From Bacteroidaceae bacterium (lineage in GTDB: Bacteria > Bacteroidota > Bacteroidia > Bacteroidales > Bacteroidaceae): 64,000 nucleotides of DNA. The stretch spans positions 1 through 64,000 of the forward strand of contig JAGCVH010000009.1 of assembly GCA_017962495.1 (NCBI GenBank). The letters run 5' to 3'. A program made the translations under genes and the position numbers. Of this stretch, positions 34,330-43,443 are shown one piece after another; the stretch's first letter is position 1, and each line of letters opens with the position of its first letter. The notes beneath the pieces were generated by a model. The model ran no database searches. It saw only the letters and a program-made list of their open reading frames with translations, and was not told the origin of the DNA.

Positions 34330-35277
34330 ATGTCAGAGAATATGAACGAGTTCCAGGAACTTGAAGAACTGAAAGCCACTTACAACCTGATGGACGAAAG
34401 GTTGGACGGTCAGGAGATAGTCTCGGAAGAGCAACTCCGCGAAGCCATGTGCCGCAACTTTTCCTTCATTCGTCAAAGCACCAAGGATAGCATCATCTGG
34501 TCCAATCTGGTCTGCATCCCCATCCTGGCTTGGTATTTCTGGGCCAATGGTCCCATCTCCACGTTAGGTCTCGTCGTGTTAGGCCTCTATTGGCTCGCGT
34601 CGCTGGTGTTCAGGTTCTTTGTCCTGAAGCGGATAAGAAAGTCGGATTATGGCAACTACGACCTGAAGACACTCCTTGAGCAGAGGGCGCGGTACAACAA
34701 AAACATGCGGCTCTTTGGCATCATCAGCATGGTCTCCGTCCTTTTGATTTTTATCCTGTTCTTCTGGGAGAAGGGGCGAGGCGGTATGATAGCCATCGCC
34801 ATCCTGCTTTTGACCGTCCTTGTACCAACCATCATTCGCAAGTTGGTGATAAAGTACCGATACGGCGGTCAGTCCATCGACCCCGCAACAGGCAGTCCTC
34901 GCAAGCTTGGCGGCAAATATTCGCTGATAGCAGTCTCTGTCTTCATGGGTCTCAGCATACTTCTTGTGATAGCAGGGACTGTGATAGACATCACACGCCA
35001 CAATGGGATATCGAGCCTTTTGCATGTAGTCAACGCCGTATCCATAGTTATTGCGGTTACAACATTCCTGCTGGGCATCTTCCACATGAGAAAGAAGATC
35101 ACCGTTTCCCGCCGGCTTCTGGTCATCCTCACCATAGTGGCGATACTACTTTCCCTCTCCGTCATCGGCATCTCCATGCAGCTGGGCATTGCAGAGTTTG
35201 CCAACAACCCCAACATCCTGCTCGGTACAGCCTGCATCTCTACGATTGGCCTCTCATTCCAAAGAATGAGGAAATAA
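34330..35277 (+). CDS. Multi-pass membrane protein, likely partner of the ECF sigma factor
   Basis: A 315-residue protein. An N-terminal charged helical region (about 1-55) is followed by seven or eight hydrophobic segments, starting near SNLVCIPILAWYFW. No enzyme motif is seen. Bacteroidetes ECF genes are often followed by a membrane protein of this design, acting as anti-sigma or co-regulated partner; that is inference from position. The 303 bases after it hold a hairpin and dispersed repeat text only. Confidence 0.7.
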   Translation: MSENMNEFQELEELKATYNLMDERLDGQEIVSEEQLREAMCRNFSFIRQSTKDSIIWSNLVCIPILAWYFWANGPISTLGLVVLGLYWLASLVFRFFVLKRIRKSDYGNYDLKTLLEQRARYNKNMRLFGIISMVSVLLIFILFFWEKGRGGMIAIAILLLTVLVPTIIRKLVIKYRYGGQSIDPATGSPRKLGGKYSLIAVSVFMGLSILLVIAGTVIDITRHNGISSLLHVVNAVSIVIAVTTFLLGIFHMRKKITVSRRLLVILTIVAILLSLSVIGISMQLGIAEFANNPNILLGTACISTIGLSFQRMRK

Positions 35278-35309
35278 CCTGCGACAATCAGGGACTTTTA
35301 GATAATAAG

Positions 35310-35338
35310 AACCGAGAATCCCACGAGGGTTCTCGGTT
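35310..35338 (+). terminator. Terminator-like hairpin after the sigma/membrane pair
   Basis: AACCGAGAATCC (35310-35321) pairs with GGGTTCTCGGTT (35327-35338) with one G-U pair, around a 5-base loop. There is little T-tract after it, so it may stabilise the 3' end or act with Rho. The rest of the interval to 35529 is degenerate repeat text. Confidence 0.6.
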
Positions 35339-35382
35339 CAATATTGAGGCTGCGCCTCGCGCTCGGCGACGTTAGAAGACGC

Positions 35383-35408
35383 TTGCGTAGCGCAGAGGAG
35401 CAAGAAAT
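35383..35408 (+). repeat. Dispersed intergenic repeat, copy B
   Basis: Second copy of GCGTAGCGCAGAGGAGCAA, followed by GAAAT. It is embedded in the same sort of 'CGCTCGGCGACG' and 'AAATCGTAAATCG' text that surrounds copy A, 1.7 kb upstream. No gene lies within it. Confidence 0.55.
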
Positions 35409-35529
35409 CGTAAATCGTAAATTATTAATTGCTCCGTTACGGAGCTGTACATTGTACTATTTTTGAATTATTCTCTCGTCTTTAGATTTATTTCACACTT
35501 CGAATAGCCGTTATTCCGAGAAAAAGCAG

Positions 35530-35537
35530 TATCTTTG
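35530..35537 (+). promoter_or_regulatory. -7 promoter box (TATCTTTG) for lptD
   Basis: TATCTTTG, 44 bases before the lptD frame opens, fits TAnnTTTG. Confidence 0.65.
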
Positions 35538-35580
35538 AGGCCAACTATGGGCTCAAAGATACTTAGGTATCTCACCCCAC

Positions 35581-38472
35581 TTGAGTAGAGACAGGCAAGA
35601 GTTGAAACAGAGACTACTGACAACGTGGATGCTGGTGAGCATGCTGTGCATGCTTGCCTATGCCGTCGTTCCACCCCGACAGCAGATGACGAGGAGTAGG
35701 GGAGAGGAGGACACGACAGCAAGGGATACGATGCGTGATTCCGTTGCCGACTCTGTTCCCGTGCGCGTCCGACAACTGACGGTGGACAGCGTGCTTTCCT
35801 CTTACAACGCCGACAGCATCATGGCCATGCTTGCCGAGAACCGCGTGCTGGAGGTGGCGCCTGACACGTCGAAGATGGACACGACGAAGCACGATACCCT
35901 CCGCGTCAGCAAGAGCGCTCTGGAGGAACCCGTGCACTACAGCGCCAAGGACAGCATCACGTGGGACTTCTCGACTTCGTGGGCCAACCTCTATGGCGAC
36001 AGTAAGGTCAATTACCAAAACCTGGAACTGACTGCCGACCACATCAGCATGAACCTGGACTCGAGCATCGTTCACGCCGTTGGGCGCGAGGACTCTTTGG
36101 GAGTGGTTACGGGGGCGCCCGTCTTCAAGCAGGGTGACGACGCCTACGAGCCGGACAGCATCAGCTATAACTTCAAGTCGCAGAAGGCCTTCATCACGAA
36201 TGTCTATACCGAACAGGGCGAAGGCTTCCTCATCAGTCAGGACTCGAAACGCGACTCCACGGGAACGCTCTACCTGCAGAGCGGAATGTACACCACCTGC
36301 GACGCACCGCATCCGCACTTCTACATGAAACTGACGCGGGCTAAGGTGAGACCCGGAAAGAACGCGGTGTTCGGTCCTGCCTACCTCGTGGTGGAGGACG
36401 TGCCGTTGCCACTCGCCATTCCCTATGGTTTCTTCCCCTTCTCGAAGCACTATTCCAGCGGATTCATCATGCCCACCTTCGGCGATGAGACGCGAAGGGG
36501 CTTCTACCTGCGCGATGGTGGTTACTACTTTGCTATCAACGACAACATCGACCTCAAGGCCTTGGGCGAAATCTACACCAAGGGTTCGTGGGGCGTGTCG
36601 GCACAATCGAACTATCGCAAGCGCTATAAATTTGCCGGCAACTTCTTCTTCAGCTTCCAGAACACCAAGGAGGGCGAGAAGAACATGCCCGACTACTCGG
36701 TGGAGAAGTCCTTCAAGGTGACGTGGAGCCACAGGCAGGACGCAAAGGCCAATCCCTCGCAGACCTTCTCTGCCAGCGTGAACTTTGCCACATCGAGTTA
36801 CGAGCGTAACAACCTGATTTCGATGTACAATCCGGAGAACTACACGCAGAGCACGCGCACGAGTTCTATCTCGTATTCAAAGAGTTTCCCTAGCATCGGA
36901 CTCACGCTGTCGGGAACCTTCAACCTGAGCCAGAACATGCGCGACAGCACGATATCGGTCACGCTGCCCTCGCTCACCATCAGCCTGGCTCGCTTCTACC
37001 CCTTCAAACGCAAGAAGCCGGTGGGGAAGGAACGATGGTATGAGAAGATTTCGGCGAGCTACACGGGTGTGCTGTCCAACTCTATCACGACGAAGGAGGA
37101 CCGCCTGCTGAAGTCGAACCTCATCAAGGACTGGCGCAACGGTATGCGGCACTACGTGCCAATCAACGCTTCGTTCTCGTTGTTCAACTACATCAACATC
37201 ACACCCCAGTTCAACTTTACCGACCGCATGTATTCGAACAAAATCATGCAGTCGTGGGACACCGACCGGCAGCAGGTGGTGCGTGACACGATATACGGCT
37301 TCAACAACGTGTATAACTATAATGTATCCTTGTCCGCCAACACCAAACTCTATGGATTCTGGACACCTCTCCCGTGGTTCGGCGGCAAGAAGATTCAGAC
37401 CATCCGCCACGTCTTCACGCCCACCGTCAGCTTCTCCTATGCGCCCGACTTCGGGCAATCGCGCTTCGGGTACTGGGATTCGTATGTGAAGACCGACAAG
37501 GACGGCAACGTGTCCACCGTGATGTACTCGCCCTATGCTGGTTCCCTCTACGGCACGGTTTCGCGAGGAAAGACGGGTAGCATCACACTCGACGTCTCCA
37601 ACAACATCGAAATGAAAATCCAAACCGAACGCGATTCGACCGGATACCGCAAGATAAGCCTCATCGACGAACTCGGAGCAAGTATGTCGTACAATATGGC
37701 GGCTAAGTCGCGTCCTTGGAGCGACCTTTCGATGCGTGTCCGCCTGAAGTTGACGAAGAGTTACACTTTCAGCATGAACGCCGTCTTTGCCACCTATGCC
37801 TACGATATGGACGAGAACGGGAACGTCTTCGTGAGCGACCACACGGAATACTCCCAGGGGCGTTTCGGACGCTTCCAGGGTATGTCGCAAAACCTTTCCT
37901 ACACCATCAACAACGACACCTTCAAGAAACTCTTCGGAAAGGGAAAGGACAAAAAGGCGACGGACGAAGAGGAGGACGTGAACGACGAGGATGAGGAGAC
38001 TGACCCCGAGGCACAGAACGTTGACCCCGACAGAGCGCGTTCGCGCAATTCGGCAAAGGACGACGGGAAAGGCGGACTCGACGAGGACGGATATGTGCGT
38101 TTCACCTTGCCTTGGAGTCTGACCGTGAGTTATGGTGTGTCGATGCGTGAGAACACGGGCGGACGCTTCCACACGAGCCGAATGCGCTATGGCTACAAGC
38201 TCACGCACACGATGAACTTCTCGGGCAACATTCGTCTGTCGAAGGGTTGGAACATCAACTTCTCCTCGGGTTGGGACTTCAACTACAAGCGTCTGTCGAT
38301 GACAACGGCAAGCGTCAATCGCGACCTCCACTGCTTCAACATGGGATGCTCTATGGTTATCGCCCCATACCGCTCCTACAACTTCAACTTCGCCTGCAAC
38401 GCCGGTTCGCTTGCCGACGTGCTCCGATGGAAGAAGCAATCGAGCTATTCGAGCAACATCGAATGGTATTGA
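35581..38472 (+). CDS. lptD: LptD, outer-membrane LPS assembly protein
   Basis: A 963-residue outer-membrane protein that inserts LPS into the outer leaflet. A signal peptide-like stretch lies at about 14-28, then a charged linker. An OstA/LptA-like beta-jellyroll domain (about 120-280; LELTADHISMNLDSS) is followed by a large beta-barrel with many alternating aromatic strands to the C-terminus, which ends in W-Y. The barrel has an acidic, low-complexity loop near residues 800-840 (EEEDVNDEDEE). The frame opens with TTG at 35581; there is no good upstream ATG, and an ATG at 35629 would leave a short signal. This start is uncertain. Confidence 0.88.
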   Translation: MSRDRQELKQRLLTTWMLVSMLCMLAYAVVPPRQQMTRSRGEEDTTARDTMRDSVADSVPVRVRQLTVDSVLSSYNADSIMAMLAENRVLEVAPDTSKMDTTKHDTLRVSKSALEEPVHYSAKDSITWDFSTSWANLYGDSKVNYQNLELTADHISMNLDSSIVHAVGREDSLGVVTGAPVFKQGDDAYEPDSISYNFKSQKAFITNVYTEQGEGFLISQDSKRDSTGTLYLQSGMYTTCDAPHPHFYMKLTRAKVRPGKNAVFGPAYLVVEDVPLPLAIPYGFFPFSKHYSSGFIMPTFGDETRRGFYLRDGGYYFAINDNIDLKALGEIYTKGSWGVSAQSNYRKRYKFAGNFFFSFQNTKEGEKNMPDYSVEKSFKVTWSHRQDAKANPSQTFSASVNFATSSYERNNLISMYNPENYTQSTRTSSISYSKSFPSIGLTLSGTFNLSQNMRDSTISVTLPSLTISLARFYPFKRKKPVGKERWYEKISASYTGVLSNSITTKEDRLLKSNLIKDWRNGMRHYVPINASFSLFNYINITPQFNFTDRMYSNKIMQSWDTDRQQVVRDTIYGFNNVYNYNVSLSANTKLYGFWTPLPWFGGKKIQTIRHVFTPTVSFSYAPDFGQSRFGYWDSYVKTDKDGNVSTVMYSPYAGSLYGTVSRGKTGSITLDVSNNIEMKIQTERDSTGYRKISLIDELGASMSYNMAAKSRPWSDLSMRVRLKLTKSYTFSMNAVFATYAYDMDENGNVFVSDHTEYSQGRFGRFQGMSQNLSYTINNDTFKKLFGKGKDKKATDEEEDVNDEDEETDPEAQNVDPDRARSRNSAKDDGKGGLDEDGYVRFTLPWSLTVSYGVSMRENTGGRFHTSRMRYGYKLTHTMNFSGNIRLSKGWNINFSSGWDFNYKRLSMTTASVNRDLHCFNMGCSMVIAPYRSYNFNFACNAGSLADVLRWKKQSSYSSNIEWY

Positions 38473-38520
38473 TGTCACTTATTATTTAAAGATGTAAAAA
38501 AAAGGGTGAAGACCGAAGCG

Positions 38521-38859
38521 TCAGAAGAGGAACATCTGACGGCTTTCGTCGCGCTTGATGGCTTTGATGGGTCGCTCTTCCTCACGAGGAATATCGATGA
38601 AGAGGTCCATCTGTACGGCAATATCCTGCCTCAGCGCATACTGTCCGCGATGGAGGTGGAGGAAGGGACTATGGCGTTGCTGCGACTGATAATAGAGGTA
38701 ATGGCGCACCTGACTGTAGAGCGCATCATAGACAACGTCGGAAGCAAAAATGCCACTATGCAGATTATAGAGGCTACGAGCCAGACGGCGCACGTTCATG
38801 CCTTCGCGACCACTTCGCAAGAGCATGTCCATAAGGTCATTATGATAGGCGTTCTTCAT
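38521..38859 (-). CDS. Conserved Bacteroidales protein with a winged-helix-like pattern
   Basis: About 112 residues read on the minus strand, from MKNAYHNDLMDMLLRSGREGMNVRRLARSLYN to DESRQMFLF. The pattern 'GM-VR-LAR-(L/V)YN-H' resembles a small helix-turn-helix (HARE-like) domain that I recall from other Bacteroidales. The upstream in-frame methionine (38934) adds a hydrophobic stretch that seems spurious. A 138-codon plus-strand frame (38506-38919) overlaps it and is judged a shadow. The interval 38860-39112 is AT-rich with nothing else visible. Confidence 0.7.
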   Translation of the reverse strand: MKNAYHNDLMDMLLRSGREGMNVRRLARSLYNLHSGIFASDVVYDALYSQVRHYLYYQSQQRHSPFLHLHRGQYALRQDIAVQMDLFIDIPREEERPIKAIKRDESRQMFLF

Positions 38860-39112
38860 ATCTCGCAAACCTCTTGGGAGACAAAGATACGAATAAGAGA
38901 GGAGAAATGCAAAAAATAAAGTGATATATTGCATTCAAAAAAACAAAAAAAGCTTCCCAAATGGAAGATGTAAAATGTAAAATGGAAGAGTCTTTAGCGC
39001 TTTTGACAACCCATTGGAAATGTTTTTCAATGATTTTGTTAAATAATATTTAGATAGGCTACACCTCTGAAATAAAAACAAGGATTTGTTTTGTATTTCA
39101 CTCGAATTGCAC

Positions 39113-39120
39113 TACCTTTG
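39113..39120 (+). promoter_or_regulatory. Promoter box (TACCTTTG) for the lipoprotein gene
   Basis: TACCTTTG fits TAnnTTTG, with TTTTG ending at 39093 as the -33 box, 19 bases away. The ATG follows 40 bases later. Confidence 0.75.
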
Positions 39121-39159
39121 TGCACGAATAAATAAGAAAACAATTAATATAAATCGACT

Positions 39160-39861
39160 ATGAAAAAGTTCCTTTTATTGGCCGTTGCTTCGGCAACGAT
39201 CCTTTTCACTTCATGCAACAAGGAGAGTACTTACCACACGTTGGGCATCGTTTATCCCACACAGTTTTCATCTGCAGTAATCTATGCCGACCAGAAAGTG
39301 GACTCCATCACCTTCCAGACAACCGACGAGGTTCGGTTAGACCCTACGAACAACTGGATTTTGATTGACGATTCGTTGCGCCACATTCAAGTGGAAAACT
39401 ATTATCGTCTTGTTTATGTTCTCACGCTCCCCGTTCGCTTTGCAGCCAACACAACGGGAGAAATCCGTCAGGGGGAGGTAAAAGTGTCATCTACGGGCGA
39501 TAATGACTGGGATCAATCGGCTTATGCTAGCTACACGCAATTACCTTGGCACAAGATCCAGCGCCCTGCACCGGCATACGCCTATGAGGACTACCAGATT
39601 AAGGGTTGTAAGTTTGAGCTTACCGACTCAGCAAGTCAGGCATGCGATACGCTGCGCTTCACCACCTACGACGATTGGACGCTGACCGATGCCGAATTTG
39701 CTCACCCCACAAAGCTTTCTGGTAAGCCTGGTTATCAGATCGTGCTCCTTTCCGTCGACCCGAACACTACTGCCGAAGAGCGCACCTCCACAATCACGTT
39801 GGAAAGTCGCGGTGTGAAGACCAACATCTTTGTTAAGCAAGAAGGGACGAAGGACAATTGA
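39160..39861 (+). CDS. Outer-membrane lipoprotein with BACON-like C-terminus
   Basis: A 233-residue protein. A lipoprotein signal ends LFTSC (C19). The C-terminal part (about 125-230) has the BACON-like pattern of a beta-sandwich ending 'ERTSTITLESRGVKTNIFVKQEG'. An earlier repeat of the same type may lie at about 30-110. BACON domains are thought to bind carbohydrate or mucin. It stands alone with its own promoter, upstream of a GH51 gene. No catalytic motif is seen. Confidence 0.75.
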   Translation: MKKFLLLAVASATILFTSCNKESTYHTLGIVYPTQFSSAVIYADQKVDSITFQTTDEVRLDPTNNWILIDDSLRHIQVENYYRLVYVLTLPVRFAANTTGEIRQGEVKVSSTGDNDWDQSAYASYTQLPWHKIQRPAPAYAYEDYQIKGCKFELTDSASQACDTLRFTTYDDWTLTDAEFAHPTKLSGKPGYQIVLLSVDPNTTAEERTSTITLESRGVKTNIFVKQEGTKDN

Positions 39862-39951
39862 CCGCTCGAGCTCTGCTCGCTTGCGTAGAGCAACGGAGCA
39901 AGAATGGACCGCTCGAGCGATGAATTATGAATTATGAATTGTGCATTAGGT

Positions 39952-42459
39952 ATGAAATCCCACTTTCTGACCGCATTTTTAATAGTGTCGCTCAATGCTT
40001 TTGCGGCCATTCCCGATTCAGTGTTCATTCGTCCCATCGGACTTCCGCAGGGTGGGGGATTAGGCATCGAATGGTCGAGCGACGGACAACGGTGGCAACG
40101 ACTTACGCAAGGACGCATTCTCGGAAGCGACTTCGGGACATGGGGACCGGAGAAGAAACTCTATAACCCAAGTCTTACGCAAGGTGCCGACGGTCTGCTG
40201 GTGCTCGCTTTCCAAGTGAACGAACGTTCGCCTCAGTTTGCCATTACCACAACTCGCGACCTCATCCGCTGGCGTCCGCAAGACTATCCCATCATGCAGG
40301 GAGTGGGGCAATGCCTCAATCCCATCATCACTTGCGATGGCGAGCGCTATCTCGTCACCTTCCATAACAGCGAAGGAAAGTACTTCCAAACAAGTTCGGC
40401 GGACCTTGCCCATTTCACATCGCCCAAGACGGTAAACTCGTCCCCACAATCCTCACCACTGCGCGTTCCTTATACGATGTTGCAGGCGCTGAAGGACAAT
40501 CAGGTGGCGGCTTCCGCAAAGTCTGCGCGCGAAGGCGAACTGGCACGCGACAATGAGGAGCGTTTCGCCCAAGTGAAAGACCTGCGGGCAGAAGTAGTCG
40601 TCGATAGCAAACAGATGAAGCCAATCAGCGACAAACTGATGGGCATCTTCTTCGAGGACATCAACTACAGCGCCGACGGAGGACTGAACGCCCAACTCAT
40701 AGAGAACGGAGACTTCGAGTACGACCCGCACGATAAGAAGGGCGACAAGAACTGGAACACATTGACTGCCTGGAAGGTAGAGGGGAACAACCTTAAGGTG
40801 ACGACCGATGTCGAAGGCGTAAGCCAGAACAACCACCATGCTGTAGGCTTGAAACTCGAAGGAGGACACGATGGTTACTTCCAGAACTCGGGTTGGGACG
40901 GCATCGTCGTGAAAGCACGCGAGAAATACAACCTTTCGATGTACGTGAAGGGTGGCAAGGTGAAGGTGAGCCTGAAGGACGGCGAGAACACAATAGCCTC
41001 AACTACAATCGGTAGCGGAAGCAAAGATTGGAAGCAAGTCAACGCCGTACTGAAACCCTCATCCGCCGCAAATAATGCCCACCTCTCCATCCAGCCCGTG
41101 AAGGAAGGCGAGACGGTGTGCATCGATATGGTGTCACTCATTCCGCAGGACACCTACAAAGGTCACGGACTTCGTCGCGACTTGGCAGAAACGCTGGAGG
41201 CCATGCATCCGCGCTTTATGCGCTTCCCAGGTGGGTGCGTCACTCACGGCGATGGAATGGGAAACATGTATCGTTGGAAGGAGACTATCGGTCCGCTCAA
41301 AGACCGCAAGCCCTTACGCAATATATGGGGATATCACCAAAGCCGACAGATTGGTTTCTATGAATTCTTCCAGATGTGCGAAGACATGGGTATGGAACCT
41401 CTGCCCGTTCTCGCTGCTGGTGTGCCTTGCCAAAACTCAAGCGACGGAGGTGACGGACAGCAAGGAGGCATTCCGATGGAAGAGATGCCTGCATACGTTC
41501 AGGAGATTCTCGACCTTATCGAATGGGCCAACGGAGACGCCTCGACGGAATGGGGTAGGCGCCGAATCGAACAAGGCCACAAGAAGCCCTTCAACCTCAA
41601 ATACATCGGCATAGGAAATGAAGACCTCGTAAGTCCTACCTTCATCGAACGCTATCTGATGATTTGCAAAGCCGTAAAGGAAAAGTATCCCAATATCACC
41701 GTTTGCGGAACGGCAGGCCCCTTCTATCAGGGTAGTGACTACGACGAAGGATGGCGCATAGCCAACGAGAACAAGGATGTAATCACGCTTGTCGATGAGC
41801 ATTATTACGTTTCACCAGGTTGGTATATCTACAACCAAGACTTCTACGACAACTACGACCGCAAAGGACCGAAGGTTTATCTGGGCGAATGGGCAGCACA
41901 CGGACCAGGTCGCAAGAGCACCATCGAGACCGCCCTATGCGAAGCGCTGCACTTCTGCACTCTCGAACGCAACGGCGATGTGGTGGAGATGTCGTCTTAT
42001 GCCCCTCTGCTCGCCAAAGAAGGACATACGCAATGGAATCCCGACATGATTTACTTCAACAACACGGAAGTGAAGCCCACCGTCGGGTATTATGCCCAGA
42101 AGATGTGTGGCGAGAGTCAGGGCAACTATTACATTCAATCCTCCATCAGAGCAAACAGCAGGGTGCAGGGCGTGAATGAGCGTCTGGCGGTGAGTACGGT
42201 ATTCGCCAACGAGGGGAAGTATTATCTTAAACTCGTGAATGTGTTGAACCACGATGTGAAAGCCCATCTCGTGCTGAAGAATATGGTCAGCGGCGAGCAA
42301 ACCTGCAAGCGCACCATATTAAAAGGCGCCTATGACAGCACGACGGCTCGTCCCTTTGAGGACAAAATTACGCTCACGGAGGATTGCGAATACATTATGC
42401 CCGCCTATTCGTTCACCTTAATAGAAATCCCCTCGCTAACGACAAGCAAAACAAAATAG
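39952..42459 (+). CDS. GH51 alpha-L-arabinofuranosidase with N-terminal propeller-like region
   Basis: About 835 residues from the ATG at 39952, which gives a clean signal peptide (HFLTAFLIVSLNAFA). Residues about 20-160 resemble one part of a GH43-type five-blade propeller (SSDGQRWQRL..., FAITTTRDLIRWRPQDYP). A carbohydrate-binding-like sandwich follows (about 245-390). The GH51 catalytic domain has acid/base GIGNED (about 545) and nucleophile YLGEWAAHG (about 648). It cleaves arabinose side chains from arabinan or arabinoxylan in the periplasm or outside the cell. The ATG 18 bases upstream is an alternative start. Confidence 0.9.
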   Translation: MKSHFLTAFLIVSLNAFAAIPDSVFIRPIGLPQGGGLGIEWSSDGQRWQRLTQGRILGSDFGTWGPEKKLYNPSLTQGADGLLVLAFQVNERSPQFAITTTRDLIRWRPQDYPIMQGVGQCLNPIITCDGERYLVTFHNSEGKYFQTSSADLAHFTSPKTVNSSPQSSPLRVPYTMLQALKDNQVAASAKSAREGELARDNEERFAQVKDLRAEVVVDSKQMKPISDKLMGIFFEDINYSADGGLNAQLIENGDFEYDPHDKKGDKNWNTLTAWKVEGNNLKVTTDVEGVSQNNHHAVGLKLEGGHDGYFQNSGWDGIVVKAREKYNLSMYVKGGKVKVSLKDGENTIASTTIGSGSKDWKQVNAVLKPSSAANNAHLSIQPVKEGETVCIDMVSLIPQDTYKGHGLRRDLAETLEAMHPRFMRFPGGCVTHGDGMGNMYRWKETIGPLKDRKPLRNIWGYHQSRQIGFYEFFQMCEDMGMEPLPVLAAGVPCQNSSDGGDGQQGGIPMEEMPAYVQEILDLIEWANGDASTEWGRRRIEQGHKKPFNLKYIGIGNEDLVSPTFIERYLMICKAVKEKYPNITVCGTAGPFYQGSDYDEGWRIANENKDVITLVDEHYYVSPGWYIYNQDFYDNYDRKGPKVYLGEWAAHGPGRKSTIETALCEALHFCTLERNGDVVEMSSYAPLLAKEGHTQWNPDMIYFNNTEVKPTVGYYAQKMCGESQGNYYIQSSIRANSRVQGVNERLAVSTVFANEGKYYLKLVNVLNHDVKAHLVLKNMVSGEQTCKRTILKGAYDSTTARPFEDKITLTEDCEYIMPAYSFTLIEIPSLTTSKTK

Positions 42460-42466
42460 AAAAACT

Positions 42467-43426
42467 ATGAAGAAGTGCCTTGTAGCCCTCGCTTGCTGTC
42501 TGGTCATTGCATTATTGGCCGTTCCGGCAATCTACCTGACAAATTGTTATAAGTCTGATGAGCAATCCATTATCTTTGTCAGAGAAGGCGATACAACAGA
42601 TGACGTGCGTGCAATGCTCTCAAATGCCGGTGTCCGCACAACGGGTTTCAACCTGCTGAAGCGTGTGTTAGAATATCGTGTGCGCCCAGGGCGGTATGTG
42701 ATATCGAAAGGCGAGAACATACTCTCCCTTTTCCGCTCATTACGCAACGGGCAGCAAGAGCCCTTCAACCTTACCATCCCATCGGTTCGAACAATCGACC
42801 GCCTTGCCTCGTATCTGGGCGAACACCTCATGATAGACTCTGCAAGCATTGCCGAAACGTTTCGCGATAGCATCGACCTCTTCATCCCCAACACTTATGA
42901 GGTGTATTGGACCATATCGGCTCCCGAACTGATGGCACGAATGCAACGCGAGAACCGAGCCTTCTGGAATTCCGAACGCGAAGCAAAAGCCAAAGCAATG
43001 GGAATGACTCACCGAGAAGTGATGACGCTGGCAAGCATCGTGGATGAGGAGACCGCCAACAAAGCCGAAAAACCGATGGTTGCAGGTATGTATATCAAGC
43101 GATTGCAAGTGGGAATGCCTCTGCAAGCCGACCCAACAGTTAAGTTCGCAATAGGCGATTTCTCCCTGCGGCGCATCTGGGAAAAGCATCTCTCGGTAGA
43201 TAGTCCCTATAATACCTATAAGAATACGGGGCTACCTCCTGGTCCCATTCGCATTCCTTCGGTAGATGGAATCGACGCCGTGCTAAACTATGTTCACCAC
43301 GACTATCTGTATATGTGTGCAAAGGAAGACTTCTCCGGTACGCATAACTTTGCTCGCACTTATGGCGAACACTTGCAGAACGCCCGACGCTATGCGCAAG
43401 CGCTTAATCACAGAGGAATTAAATAA
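42467..43426 (+). CDS. mltG: MltG, endolytic peptidoglycan transglycosylase
   Basis: A 319-residue protein. One N-terminal membrane helix (about 6-25) is followed by a LysM-like subdomain (about 35-95), then the YceG catalytic region. Key segments are FIPNTYEVYW, the catalytic glutamate in LASIVDEETANKAEKPMVAG, QADPTVKFA, YNTYKNTGLPPGPI and FSGTHNFARTYGEH. It cuts nascent glycan strands at the inner membrane. It is 8 bases after the GH51 gene, an accidental-looking pairing. Confidence 0.95.
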   Translation: MKKCLVALACCLVIALLAVPAIYLTNCYKSDEQSIIFVREGDTTDDVRAMLSNAGVRTTGFNLLKRVLEYRVRPGRYVISKGENILSLFRSLRNGQQEPFNLTIPSVRTIDRLASYLGEHLMIDSASIAETFRDSIDLFIPNTYEVYWTISAPELMARMQRENRAFWNSEREAKAKAMGMTHREVMTLASIVDEETANKAEKPMVAGMYIKRLQVGMPLQADPTVKFAIGDFSLRRIWEKHLSVDSPYNTYKNTGLPPGPIRIPSVDGIDAVLNYVHHDYLYMCAKEDFSGTHNFARTYGEHLQNARRYAQALNHRGIK

Positions 43427-43443
43427 TAATAATGGAACGCATC

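Noticed and set aside
38506-38919. Plus-strand ORF of 137 codons
   Set aside because: The overlapping minus-strand frame encodes a conserved Bacteroidales pattern; the plus frame has no known motif.
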